From: Chara braunii
Lineage: Eukaryota; Streptophyta; Charophyceae; Charales; Characeae
NCBI GenBank assembly: GCA_003427395.1
Contig: BFEA01000048.1
Coordinates: forward strand, 262,886-285,721
Length of the DNA: 22,836 nucleotides
Direction of reading: 5' to 3'
The position numbers and the translations under genes were made by a program. This document shows, in pieces, positions 8,658-17,275 of this stretch (its first letter is position 1; each line of letters opens with the position of its first letter). The notes under the pieces are model-generated. The model was not told where the DNA came from. It ran no database searches and was given only the letters and a program-made list of their open reading frames with translations.

Positions 8658-8687
8658 CATCAACTGGACATTGCATGGGTGTTCCAA

Positions 8688-8835
8688 GGGACGCTGGACC
8701 CGGTTTCCAGCAGGTGCCGCTCCCCACCAATAGATGGGGCAGCCCGCTGGCCAAGCCCTCAATTCTGGCGGTTCTCCTACCACCGCCTGTATAATGGACT
8801 TGCTAAAAGGGCCTTTAAAAATAAATAAAATAAAG
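8688..8835 (+). mobile_element. A-tailed interspersed module, copy 2 (longest plus-strand form)
   Basis: It starts GGGACGCTGGACCCGG, carries the CCCCACCAATAGATGG block, then a tail with GGCGGTTCTCCTACCACCGCC and GGGCCTTT. It ends in an AT-rich tract (AAAAATAAATAAAATAAAG). The copy at 9645-9774, read on the minus strand, matches along its whole length. It abuts the SINE head on the opposite strand. No clear target duplication was seen. Confidence 0.8.
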
Positions 8836-9027
8836 AGAGTTCAACTCCATGCAGCTACTGGTGAGGGGATCGAATCCTTCCACAAGCCGCAATCACTTCC
8901 CAGTGATGAAGCCATTCATCCTTGCGTTCACCATGAACCAGACGTGCCAAAATTAAGGCACAAAAAAAAAACAAAAAAAGTACTGAAACGAAGGAACGGT
9001 GGGGACCGCCACAAGACCACCACCACC

Positions 9028-9028
<1 letters not shown>

Positions 9029-9065
<37 letters not shown>
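9029..9065 (+). repeat. A37 tract
   Basis: An unbroken run of 37 A preceded by A-rich blocks from 8960. It is probably the poly(A) tail of a plus-strand retro-insertion whose body I could not identify. The antisense poly-Phe frame and the sense poly-Lys frame here are artefacts. Confidence 0.7.
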
Positions 9066-9067
<2 letters not shown>

Positions 9068-9298
9068 GCCCAATAGGAGAGCTAAAAAAGAGAGCAAAAG
9101 AACACATCTATTTCCTACGCTTAAATCACCAGTACTTGGCCCAACTATAGGCTGTGGGAAAAAAATAGAGTAAAAACATTTCTAGTCGGATGAATTTGGG
9201 TGCTCCTGTAGTGACCCGTACATTTCCTAAAATTGTGGCTTGTTAACCGGCACGACTTTAGGAAGTGCTGGTGGTTTAATTTGCGAAAACCATGGCTA

Positions 9299-9382
9299 CT
9301 ATCCGGACGTCCGGACCGCAGTCCAGACGGTCTGGATTCAGTCTGGACTCCAGACGTCCGGTCTGGAAGGTCCGGATCTGCC
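9299..9382. repeat. TCCGGA/TCTGGA/TCCAGA-rich patch 1
   Basis: A dense cluster of the hexamer TCCGGA and its variants TCTGGA and TCCAGA in both orientations. A similar cluster lies at 19656-19828. I do not recognise a gene in it. Confidence 0.6.
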
Positions 9383-9440
9383 AAATTTCAAGGAAAAAAA
9401 AAAAAGGGTCCAGGACTCTCTTCCCCACTGAGGAGCCAAG

Positions 9441-9461
9441 CCCCCAAAATTGTTTTGGGGG
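9441..9461. repeat. 9 bp stem hairpin CCCCCAAAA/TTTTGGGGG
   Basis: A perfect 9 bp inverted repeat with a 3 nt loop (TTG). It lies between CCGGA-rich patch 1 and an AT-rich stretch at 9520-9640. Function unknown. Confidence 0.6.
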
Positions 9462-9621
9462 TTTTCAGGCCCGTTATGCTTTTTGGGGGGTTCCGGACAT
9501 GCTCTCTCTCTATAATAATTTAGTAGACACCCCCAATTTTTTAATTAATAGTAATTCATTACGTTTTATTAGTTTTTAAATTCTTTTTCTAAGTTTTTTT
9601 ATAGTTTTTGACTTTTAACTC

Positions 9622-9774
9622 TTTTTTTTTTTTTTTTTTTTTTTGAAAGGCCCTTGTGCAAGACCTCTATCCTGGTGGTGGTAAGAGAACCACCGGGATT
9701 GAGGCTTTGCCTAGTGGGCCGCTCCATCTATTGGTGGGGAGCAACACCTGCTGGAAACCGGGTCCAGCGTCCCA
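9622..9774 (-). mobile_element. A-tailed interspersed module, copy 3 (minus strand)
   Basis: Read on the minus strand it begins TGGGACGCTGGACCCGG at 9774. It has the CCCCACCAATAGATGG block, an internal GGTGGTTCTC...ACCACCACC segment and GGGCCTTTC, and ends in 23 A (9644-9622). It is the best-preserved full copy in the window and defines a unit of about 130 bp plus tail. Confidence 0.85.
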
Positions 9775-10738
9775 TAAAAGCATCTAGTCTGGTTCGGAAT
9801 TCTTTTTTTTTTTCTTTTTTTTTTGCCTTTCCAAATTTCAATACCTTTCTCGGCATTTTTTTTATTTTTTTTTTTAAGACTTTCGAATTATAAAACCGGG
9901 AAGCGGGTCCGGCGTCCCTCGCATGAATTCCGTAGCCAAACCAGGCTGGGAGAGGCACTTCCGGCCAGTCCCATCCCCAACCACGGACCTCTCACAGTGA
10001 AGACGCCTGTCTTCAGCCCATCCCATACAAATCTCTAGTTGCAAAAGGACAAAAAGTTATGAGAAGCTATGCCATCCAACGACCTTAGTGTATGTTAATA
10101 CTAAAGTAGAATTTAATCCTATTCCAATATATCGATTAACTCTATATTGCAATCAGACTCGCTTTCTTTTCCACTTCGCATTCACGCAAACAGATGGCAA
10201 GTCACACTGGCGCTTAGCGCCCACTCAAAGCTCAGAGATATGGAAGTTGGAAACAACGTTCAGATACATGCTTGCTTCAACAGGCTATGGCGCATCAGCG
10301 CCTGCACAACTCTCTGTTCGTCACTGTGCTCAACTCCGCTGTTCACACACTCTCAACTCAGGATCACCCTGGATATCCCACACGTGACACACTGTGTCAC
10401 ACACACGCACACACTACACTCGCATACCACCTACGGTGGCTATGGCCGCTTAACCCTGCTGGCTATGACTACGCAACCTCTACTGTGCCCACTTCGCCTT
10501 CGGGCGCTCTGCAGACCACCTCGCACAAGTCGCTCAAGCAGCGCTTCCGCATCGCTTACGCAGGAATGAATGAATGACTGGGCGCTGCCTCCTGATTTAT
10601 ACTTCTGTAACTCGTTGGTCTGCCCCTTTTCCATGCCCTTGGTGCACATAGTCCCATACTGTACTTGCTTGACTGGACTCTGACTGACTGGGACCGGTAC
10701 CGCTGACTCAGCAAGGGTGGACTTCACCACTTGCCCAC
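9775..10738. other. No gene recognised
   Basis: T-rich low-complexity sequence near 9800-9880 is followed by balanced sequence. Several overlapping frames at 10088-10730 exist on both strands, but none has a recognisable domain. I treat them as chance frames. Confidence 0.35.
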
Positions 10739-10819
10739 TTGCCTCCCAGTCTTGCTGTGGGCAACGTTGGAAGGGCCACTTTCGGACCTTCCGGAAGTCT
10801 GTGGACTTGGCCCTTCAAC

Positions 10820-10895
10820 ACTGTAGCAGCTACGACCTTGACCTTTCAGGACTGTAGCAGCTATGAACTTGACCTTTCAAAAGAGCTACAGCTAC
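10820..10895. repeat. 31 bp tandem repeat, two clear copies and one decayed
   Basis: ACTGTAGCAGCTACGACCTT at 10820 recurs with two differences at 10851, each followed by GACCTTTCA. A third, weaker version (GAGCTACAGCTACGACTT) follows. It lies in sequence with no recognised gene. Confidence 0.75.
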
Positions 10896-11442
10896 GACTT
10901 CTGGAACTCACTAAGACCTCTATCCGACAGGTGTACAGATCGAACCCCTACATCCTACGGACCTACGACAGCCTAGCAACTGTTGCGAATACACAGGTCG
11001 CGGGTTCAACTCTCGAGGTTGACACAGATACTGTACACAAGTAAGGTAAGAACTAGGGATAGAGCCCTGGGATCTGCATTTGCTACTGCTAACAGGTGAA
11101 TACCGTTTCAATATTAACTCTATAATAGTCTATATTATGAACATGCAAAAACAACCACAAGAATTCCTGGCCTATACCCGATGCAATTACAGTAATCATC
11201 CCTAACCCTAAATTATCTACAAAACAGAAACCGTAATCACGACCAATACTCAACCCAAAATGAGATCCCAATTGAGGCCTAATTAACCAAAACCTTAAAA
11301 ACATCAAAAAGTGTTCCACTTAACACATGGAAGAACTCACGTCAAAAAAGTAAACCCAATTTCGAGCAAAGCAGATTTCCAATAAGCCGAATGTCCCACT
11401 CTCTCAGATCCAACTGCCAAAAAGAATTACAGTTACAAGTGT

Positions 11443-11444
<2 letters not shown>

Positions 11445-11483
<39 letters not shown>

Positions 11484-11492
11484 GGTGTGTGT
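11445..11492. repeat. (GT)n microsatellite
   Basis: A run of GT with a short GGGT interruption near 11475. Confidence 0.95.
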
Positions 11493-11774
11493 ACCAATTG
11501 AGTCACGTGGGCTGGGTTGTTGGTGGATGCTCAACTTATCCACTAGATGAATAACGGTCTGAGACACACGATGACAAGTGTCTCATGATGCACAATCAAA
11601 TTGGCGAGAAACTAGTGGATACAACAAAAAGTACAGTATTATCTCCTTACCTACACCAAAGTGGGAAACGAATTGAACACTGGTTCAACCAATCTCGCTA
11701 TACTATACTATACTTTTTTTTTTTTTTTAACACAAGGCTCCAATCTATTCGTGGGGAGTATCTGTTAAATTTTC

Positions 11775-11861
11775 ATATACTAGTATATATAATTGCAAAA
11801 GATTTATTATATTATCTATATTAAGATTATATATATATCGTCAAACAGATATATATATAAT
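11775..11861. repeat. AT-rich palindromes
   Basis: ATATACTAGTATAT (11775-11788) is a perfect palindrome. Further on, ATTATATATATAT (11826-11838) and ATATATATATAAT (11849-11861) form a perfect 13 bp stem around a 10 nt loop, CGTCAAACAG. The stretch follows a TATAC repeat and a T15 tract. It may be an AT-rich target or a fragile site; no element is recognised. Confidence 0.7.
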
Positions 11862-11918
11862 GTGAAAAGATAACACAGTCTGTCTACCTCGCTAATCGCA
11901 CATGATGACGTCAATCAA

Positions 11919-12035
11919 ATCTCGTAACATACGTTCCCTCAGCAGCGTCCCTAGGCCTACTGAACCTAACAGTGTAATCTCATAACATACGTTCCCTCGG
12001 CAGCGTCCGTAGGCCTGCTGAACCTAGCAGTGTGC
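11919..12035. repeat. 58 bp tandem duplication
   Basis: CTCGTAACATACGTTCCCTC at 11921 recurs as CTCATAACATACGTTCCCTC at 11979. Both continue through GCAGCGTCC, TAGGCCT and CTGAACCTA. Two copies, few substitutions. Confidence 0.88.
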
Positions 12036-12061
12036 CTGCCGACCCATTTTCTCTAATTTAG

Positions 12062-12063
<2 letters not shown>

Positions 12064-12152
<89 letters not shown>
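12064..12152. repeat. (TC)n(TG)n compound microsatellite
   Basis: About 24 TC units pass directly into about 20 TG units. Confidence 0.97.
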
Positions 12153-12154
<2 letters not shown>

Positions 12155-12155
<1 letters not shown>

Positions 12156-12345
12156 ACTTTATCCGAAGATCGAGGTTGAGGGCTCAAATCCGATCTAGAT
12201 AAAACCCGTTATCAGAAGATCTAGACTACTCCGCTACCATTTAAGTCATTGCCGACCACGAGAATTGATTGGATCGGATTAGTCAGTAACCATCATCGTG
12301 ATCATATTTTAACACGATCGAGGTCGGGGACTCAAAATCCGCATG
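12155..12345. other. Possible tRNA-like fossil, repeated twice
   Basis: GATCGAGGTTGAGGGCTCAAATCC at about 12168 and GATCGAGGTCGGGGACTCAAAATCC near 12317 resemble the 3' half of a tRNA with a B box. On the opposite strand GGTAGCGGAGTAGT near 12226-12239 resembles an A box. The orientations disagree, so no tRNA can be folded. It may be scrambled SINE-head debris. Confidence 0.25.
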
Positions 12346-12363
12346 ACCATCATCATCATAATA

Positions 12364-13190
12364 TCAGTACAACGACACTACGTTATTTAGATAAGTCGAC
12401 GAGGGAGTCGTGATCCCATTCATCACCCAGCAGCAATGTTGTAGAGAAAACACGCAGCCGGCAAACACGAGAAACGCAGCAAATGCGGCAATAGAAGACA
12501 CAGGTAACACGGCGGGTAGCTCCACTCCAGCTGCATTGAAAAGTTGCATTTGGAGTCAGTGGTGCAGCCGAGGATGACGTTCCTCAAACACACGACCTTC
12601 GTTTGAGGGGCTGGTCGCGATAGGCCAGTCTCGGTCAACCACTAGACTGCCACCTGGCAGGATTGTCGAAGTGGGGGTGAATCCGGTGACTGGTCGACGG
12701 GATCTATGCCATGTCCGGTCTGTCGGAATCACTACTATCTGACTTCCTTCAAAACAGATGATCGTGATGCAACAGCAACTGCTCTGTGACTGATGCTGCC
12801 TGATCTGTCGGGATCTGCATCTGTTGCAGGTCCCAGTTCGTACGATTAGCCCACGTGTCGTCTCCAGCAGCAGCCACAAAGGTCAATGTTCCAAATCGAT
12901 GAGCCTCAGGATGATTGCAGGGATGTGGTTCGTCCTTGACAGGTCAGGCATGACCTCATACCACACCAAATCATCTTCTCACCAATCAACAGCAAGGCGC
13001 TCTTCACCTGCCTATCGCAAACGGTTCCCACGATTAATATGGCCCAGCACAATTGGCAGGGAAGAGTAGCCGACACCTTGCCACTCAGCGCATCATGAAT
13101 GGAGGAGCCGCACCTCGTAGTTACACCCACAGTTCACGACAAAACTTGATGGAGTGGACATCCCTCCACCAACAGCAGCACCTGACCAAG
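12364..13190. other. No gene recognised; small minus-strand frames only
   Basis: Minus-strand frames of 61-107 residues at 12364-13130 overlap each other. The largest, 12879-12556, has PVTGFTPTSTILPGGSLVVD. I recognise no domain. They could be eroded coding DNA of an element in which the downstream Penelope-like insertion landed. Confidence 0.25.
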
Positions 13191-13191
13191 G

Positions 13192-13200
13192 CTGACGTAG
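13192..13200. repeat. Target site duplication, left copy
   Basis: CTGACGTAG directly before the element; the same 9 bases follow the other end at 19279-19287. Confidence 0.75.
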
Positions 13201-13203
13201 CAA

Positions 13204-13968
13204 GAGAGATAACTCAAAATCCAACAATGTAGCAGAGATTTAATATGAAGCGTAACCACATTGCGGCCGCATGATAGCATCATGCTTCAGACCTTCTTCT
13301 CTACGCAACTCAGTCTGAATACCCGGGCATCCGCCCATCAATAAATACTACTTCCCACGTCCAAAAAACCATCTTAGTCCCAGGATCCAGCGGAACTGGT
13401 ACCTAGACCAGAAAAAACGTTTAAGCACTTTTGGCACACATACCAACGTGTCTTGGTAGGCGGGCAAAGAGTGTAAATTCAGGATACTCTAGAATCGAGA
13501 AAAATAGAACAAATAAAGAAAGAACTCACGATAAAAAATAATAATATTGCTCTCGTCCCGAGGACGCTCACTCAAGTGCGATTACGACAATCTGTTGCAG
13601 CCGCAGGCAATCGCCTCATGGTTCAGCAAATCGCCCAGCTGGACTCGCGTGGGTCTTCTTCCCGCCAAGTACCCCTGCTGGTGGCATAAAATCTCGGTCA
13701 GAACCCCTCTCGTCCCGAGGATGCTCACTCAAGTACGATTACGACAATCTGTTGTAGCCACAGACAATTGCCTCATGGTTCAACAAATCGCCCAACTAGA
13801 CCCATGTGGATCTTCTTCCCGCCAAGTACCCTGCTGGTGGCACAGACCCTCAGAATGTCCACAGATAATCCCCTTTGTTTTGAAGGGTCCCTTCCTGTCG
13901 TACCAGTAGCAGGTCGACACAGGGTCCAAAGAGAAAGCATTACCCGTGCCAGTCACGGCAGCGTTTCC
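13204..13968 (-). repeat. Downstream pseudo-LTR
   Basis: It matches 18490-19279 almost throughout, from GAGAGATAACTCAAAATCC to the TTTCC boundary, with scattered substitutions and small indels. It contains the conserved hairpin GCATGAT-AGC-ATCATGC (13269-13285), a TACCAA...TTGGTA inverted repeat and two 157 bp subrepeats starting at 13550 and 13707. Its upstream edge (element sense) includes the last codons of the RT frame, with the stop TAA at 13942-13940. Differences from the other copy are mostly transitions. Confidence 0.9.
13550..13860. repeat. 157 bp subrepeats in downstream pseudo-LTR
   Basis: Two units start at 13550 and 13707, each opening CTCTCGTCCCGAGGA(C/T)GCTC and running through CGCCAAGTACCC to the GGTGGCA block. 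The same pair occurs in the upstream pseudo-LTR at 18852 and 19009. On the minus strand each opening segment forms a small stem, RTCC-TCR-GGAY. Confidence 0.88.
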
Positions 13969-14923
13969 GAAGCCAATAAACCATCTTGGTCAGAACCCTC
14001 CCTCCCACTCTTTTGGAAAACTTCTCGAACACAGTGAGAACCTGTTCAGATGGAAAACCCACGCCTTTGAGTTCACGGTGTAGAGTCATCAGTGCGAGTG
14101 GGAGTAGTGCATCTTTATTTGTATTGCTTATGATTCGATGCAATGTCCCAATTATGTTTGCGAACTTCCGTTCTTTCGGACCAAAAGAGTCGTACCATTT
14201 CGTGATCATGAATTTCAGTTTACTTGGGTCCGTCCAAACACTGTCCGAATTCTTGAATTTGTGCGTTGTAACTACCTCAGCAGGTTTCTCCAACACAACG
14301 ACGCGCATTAATTTTCCAAAAAATCAACCACATTCTGATTCCCATCGGTTCGTTCTAGTCTCAAATCCTTATGGTAGCACTCCGTGATTTTGTCCATTGC
14401 AGCGATGGTTCGAACTCTATCTTTTTCATTTCCAACCTTTGACATCCCAAGCAGTAGCAAGTCATCAACGTACCTTTTCCCAATCAGGCGTTTCCTGTCT
14501 GTTCCCAAGGATTCGAGAAACCTGTTTTCGACGTACATACATACAAGCGAGGCAAGGGGGGGGCTGGCTTGCCCACCCATTGGAATTCCTTTGTTTTGCT
14601 TCAATATGTCACCGACGGACTTAAAATAAAAAATTGTCCAGCAAAAACCAGGTGAGCTTTTCTAGGTCGCCCAGTCTTATGGACTTTCATCCTTCCTCCC
14701 CAACAGACTTACCGACAACAACACCCTTTCCTTGTGTTTTAACTCGAACCCAATGCTTCCCACGGTTCCTGTACTTATCAAAAATCCATTTTATCGATGC
14801 CCTCACTTCATCATGCGGAATTTTTGAAAACATTTCTTTCACATCATGGGTTTGTGCCTGGATATCCAACTTTTTTTTTTCTGCCTTAGCATTTACCGCT
14901 TGTAATTTCGGTTTAAGTCTCAT
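13940..14923 (-). pseudogene. Penelope-like element, RT palm and thumb
   Basis: Three shifted frames carry consecutive RT motifs. Frame 14923-14687 has LDIQAQTHDVKEMFSKIPHD, with the first catalytic Asp in DVKEMF. Frame 14604-14308 has KGIPMGGQASPPLASL and the catalytic KRYVDDLLLLG, with YVDD at 14472-14461. Between these, LEKLTWFLLDNFLF lies in a third frame, shifted within a T-rich run. After VVDFLEN a further shift leads into 14308-13940 (RVVVLEKPAEVVTTHKF to the end), the likely thumb. Penelope-like RTs are related to telomerase RT. All key residues visible here are intact, but at least three frameshifts break the domain. Confidence 0.82.
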
Positions 14924-16359
14924 GCTGCAGCCAAGTTGAAATGACCTTGTTTTTCGTTTTTAATCATATAACTAAGAGCTTTAACCAGGTTATCCGCTGC
15001 AAACCTAGTGGGATTCAGATAAGATGGACAAATTCGTCGCTTTTTGTCCAGGTCCTTCTCTTTACTCATGGTAAATGCATTTCGGATTCTCCCCTTGTTA
15101 TCCCACCTCCCGACACGTTCCAGTTTTAGTTCTTTAAAGTCCCTTCTCATTGTGCATAGTATTTCGTCCTCGGTTTTTGTTACCTTCTCAAAATCTGGAT
15201 TATCATTAAACATCTTCTTCATCCCAGAAACATACAGTTTGGGACATTCAACCAATGTTGCACCTGGATTACGGTCCAGGGGAGAAAGGGTTGAGCCGTT
15301 GAAGGCCTCTTTCACCCCTAGTACGTATTCACAGGATACAACATCGCTTGGGAAACACGTAGGTCCAATCCTTCTTAATTTCAAAGGAAAGATCCTAAAA
15401 ACCTCAGTGATTCCAACTTTCCTGAGATTTTTAAGAGCAATATGACAAGCTTCGTTCACCATATGCGAGTTCATTATCCTTCCTGGGTATGGGACATTCC
15501 TGGAGTTGTAGACAAAAGGTTTAATCTCCTTAAGCTCGTTCGACCGAGCCCAGACATGCCCATCTATTTTAGGCAGTTCAAACAAGTGACATGCACAACT
15601 CTGAACATCTTCAGACGCAGTTAGCTTGTGGTTATGCAGAAGATCGACGACAGTCTTAACTTTCGTAAAAACCACACACAACTTTTTCTGCATCAGATCG
15701 ACCAACTCGGGAGGCTTAATCTTATCCCCCAACCAGTCACACACCTTAGTACGCACACAGCTCTTGTCGATTGTTGGGCAAAAGGACATTTTTACAACGA
15801 TCCTCTGCCTATGGTTGAATTCTACTTTCTTCTTTAATGCAGTTGATATTAACGATCGAATAATTTGCCTACCTCTTTTAGTATTCAATGATTTCAATCC
15901 TTTAAGCAACCTAAGTAGACCAACGGTGTCCTTCCTCAGGATGTCCCATCGTTTCCACGGGGCCCTCACGAGTGAAATCAGTTCAGACTTCCGACGGTCG
16001 GTTTCGGATTCCGTTCGCACCAAGCAAGTAAGTTCCCACTCTCCACCCTTTTGAAAAGCACCTTTTAGATACTTGAGTACAACCAGTCCTTGATCGTTCG
16101 TCAATTTCGTGTCCCCATAAACGAGCCTCACAAGTTTCCACGGCGTAATCCACTTATTACCACCGTGGCTAATAATATGAGCAGGCCTATTCGTCCCTTT
16201 GCAGACTTTCAACACTTTCAGGAGGTTCGTACATTGGGGGTGAGTGTTAGATGAAAACAATATCGGCTTCCACGCATCGATTTGCGTGGAAGTTCCCTTC
16301 TTTATATTCTTTCGTATTTTCCTTGCTTTCCGTTTCCGTTTACATCTACGAGTGTTCAA
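14920..16359 (-). pseudogene. Penelope-like element, linker and RT N-terminal part
   Basis: The longest intact stretch, 479 residues. It begins basic (NTRRCKRKRKARKIRKN) directly after the GIY-YIG end. The middle has QSCACHLFELPKIDGHVWAR, a C-x-C...H arrangement that could bind metal, followed by NSRNVPYPGRIMNSHMVNEA. Near the C-terminus KDLDKKRRICPSYLNPTRFA resembles the first fingers motifs of Penelope-like RT (basic, then a conserved Pro). It stops at TGA, which overlaps an ATG of the next frame (ATGA), and RT motifs continue there. I read that as a decay frameshift, not designed translational coupling. Confidence 0.72.
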
Positions 16360-16797
16360 ACCCGGGTTGGTATCACAATGATCTTATTTTCCATGCATAG
16401 CAGATTATCTTTCTCACCCAACCATAACGGAATAGCGCAGTATGTTTCCGGTCTCATCTTATTAATCCATTTATGTACCTTATAAATGGGCCAATCTAGA
16501 GAAGAAAGGACGTGCTCTCGCCATCTCTCAGAAAGGCATCGCCCAATCTGTCCGATGTACGTCGGTTTACAAAAGGGGGAACACAAGAAGAAGCCCTCCC
16601 AGACGAAAGTAAATCGACATCTAGTCCCACCCAGTACTTAGTGAAGACAAAACCTCACCGGTTGTATCCCAGAAAACACGAAAGGAGTGTCCCTATCCGA
16701 AAAACAAACTCAAGTGTAGTCCTGTCGGCTCCATCGTACTCAGGAATCACGGTGCATATACGACGTAGTGCACGTAACAAACTTTTTTTTGTTGGGA
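16356..16797 (-). pseudogene. Penelope-like element, GIY-YIG endonuclease domain
   Basis: From about 16797 the minus strand encodes PEYDGADRTTLEFVFRIGTL and then, after an in-frame stop and a shift, EGFFLCSPFCKPTYIGQIGR. The GIY element is degenerate (GFF), while YIG is intact at 16559-16551. Then come RCLSERWREH, with the Arg and Glu-His expected of this nuclease fold, and a candidate catalytic Glu in CMENKIIV. A +1 reading after about 16370 gives NPGLN, the usual end of such domains, followed by RRCKRKRKARK, so one base appears to be missing there. The CSPFC pair may bind zinc. In family members this domain nicks the target DNA to prime reverse transcription. Confidence 0.78.
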
Positions 16798-17275
16798 CTA
16801 CTTTCCCAACACATCTTCAGATCCATCGGATCGAGCACCGTTCTCCTTTGGCTCTTCATGGGTTAACTCGGTCTCAGTATCGGCGTCGTCGACATCGTCG
16901 TCTTCGTCCCCGTTCATCAGTCGGGTGAATTCTTCAGTATCTTGTTTAGCAAGTTCCCATGCTCCCTCGTATTTTCCTGCCCACTTGATATTTCGTTTCT
17001 GACACAAAATTTTCACCTTCTTTCCATTCATGTCCATGTAATGGTCGAGGCGCTGCCTCATGTATTTAATGATCCCAGTTTTTTCACGCGCTCCTCCTCC
17101 GGAACTGCTGCCTCGATTCACACAAAACTTCTCGCATCTTCCTCCTCTGACTCTTCGCTCTTCTCACTCTTCTCACTCTTCTCACGTTCTGCCTTTACAT
17201 TCTGCACAATGTTAGATATCCCTGTGGCCGGATCTTGCGTACTAGCAGCTGTCTTCGATGAGTCCATATTTACTT
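16798..17275 (-). pseudogene. Penelope-like element, acidic and SAP-like region
   Basis: Continuing from the Gag-like part in a shifted frame, the minus strand reads through TQDPATGISNIVQNVKAERE and three EKS repeats into an acidic run, with a second frameshift at about 17123. The frame 17121-16798 then contains YMDMNGKKVKILCQKRNIKW followed by AGKYEGAWELAKQDTEEF. Spacing and hydrophobic pattern resemble a SAP-type helix-extension-helix DNA-binding motif, tentatively. It ends in the acidic segment GDEDDDVDDADTETE. I infer that it links the Gag-like part to the endonuclease within one original polypeptide. Confidence 0.5.

Larger units (their letters stand above)
8381..8672 (-). mobile_element. 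tRNA-derived SINE (head and part of body)
   Basis: On the minus strand TAGCTCAGTGG (8657-8647) matches the RNA polymerase III A box, and GGTTCAAATCC (8603-8593) matches the B box. The two starts are 54 nt apart. The D arm nearly pairs, but the anticodon, T and acceptor stems do not close, so this is not a working tRNA gene. The sequence continues without coding capacity towards 8381. The end of the element and its tail were not found. Confidence 0.65.

Noticed and set aside
8585-8665. Functional tRNA gene
   Set aside because: The A and B boxes fit, but the acceptor, anticodon and T stems do not pair and there is no plausible anticodon loop. It is a SINE head.
8734-9150. 138-residue plus-strand protein
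   Set aside because: It is built across an A-tailed module and the A37 tract (poly-Lys); its antisense partner is poly-Phe. Both are artefacts.
10088-10730. Overlapping frames of about 100-140 residues on both strands
   Set aside because: No recognisable domain, skewed composition (His/Thr/Ser from CA repeats) and mutual overlap suggest chance.
10985-11030. tRNA-like B box GGGTTCAACTC
   Set aside because: No convincing A box at the right distance and no tRNA fold; probably chance or debris.
13550-13600. Canonical hammerhead ribozyme in the pseudo-LTR
   Set aside because: The minus strand has CTGA-like and GGAC-GAGA pieces around a stem, but CTGANGA carries an extra base, GAAA is GAGA, and the stem II closing pair is missing. 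I kept it only as a conserved stem worth testing.
14918-14925. ATGA stop-start overlap as programmed reinitiation
   Set aside because: The frame change falls inside the RT domain, and many other frameshifts break the same coding region, so decay is the simpler reading.
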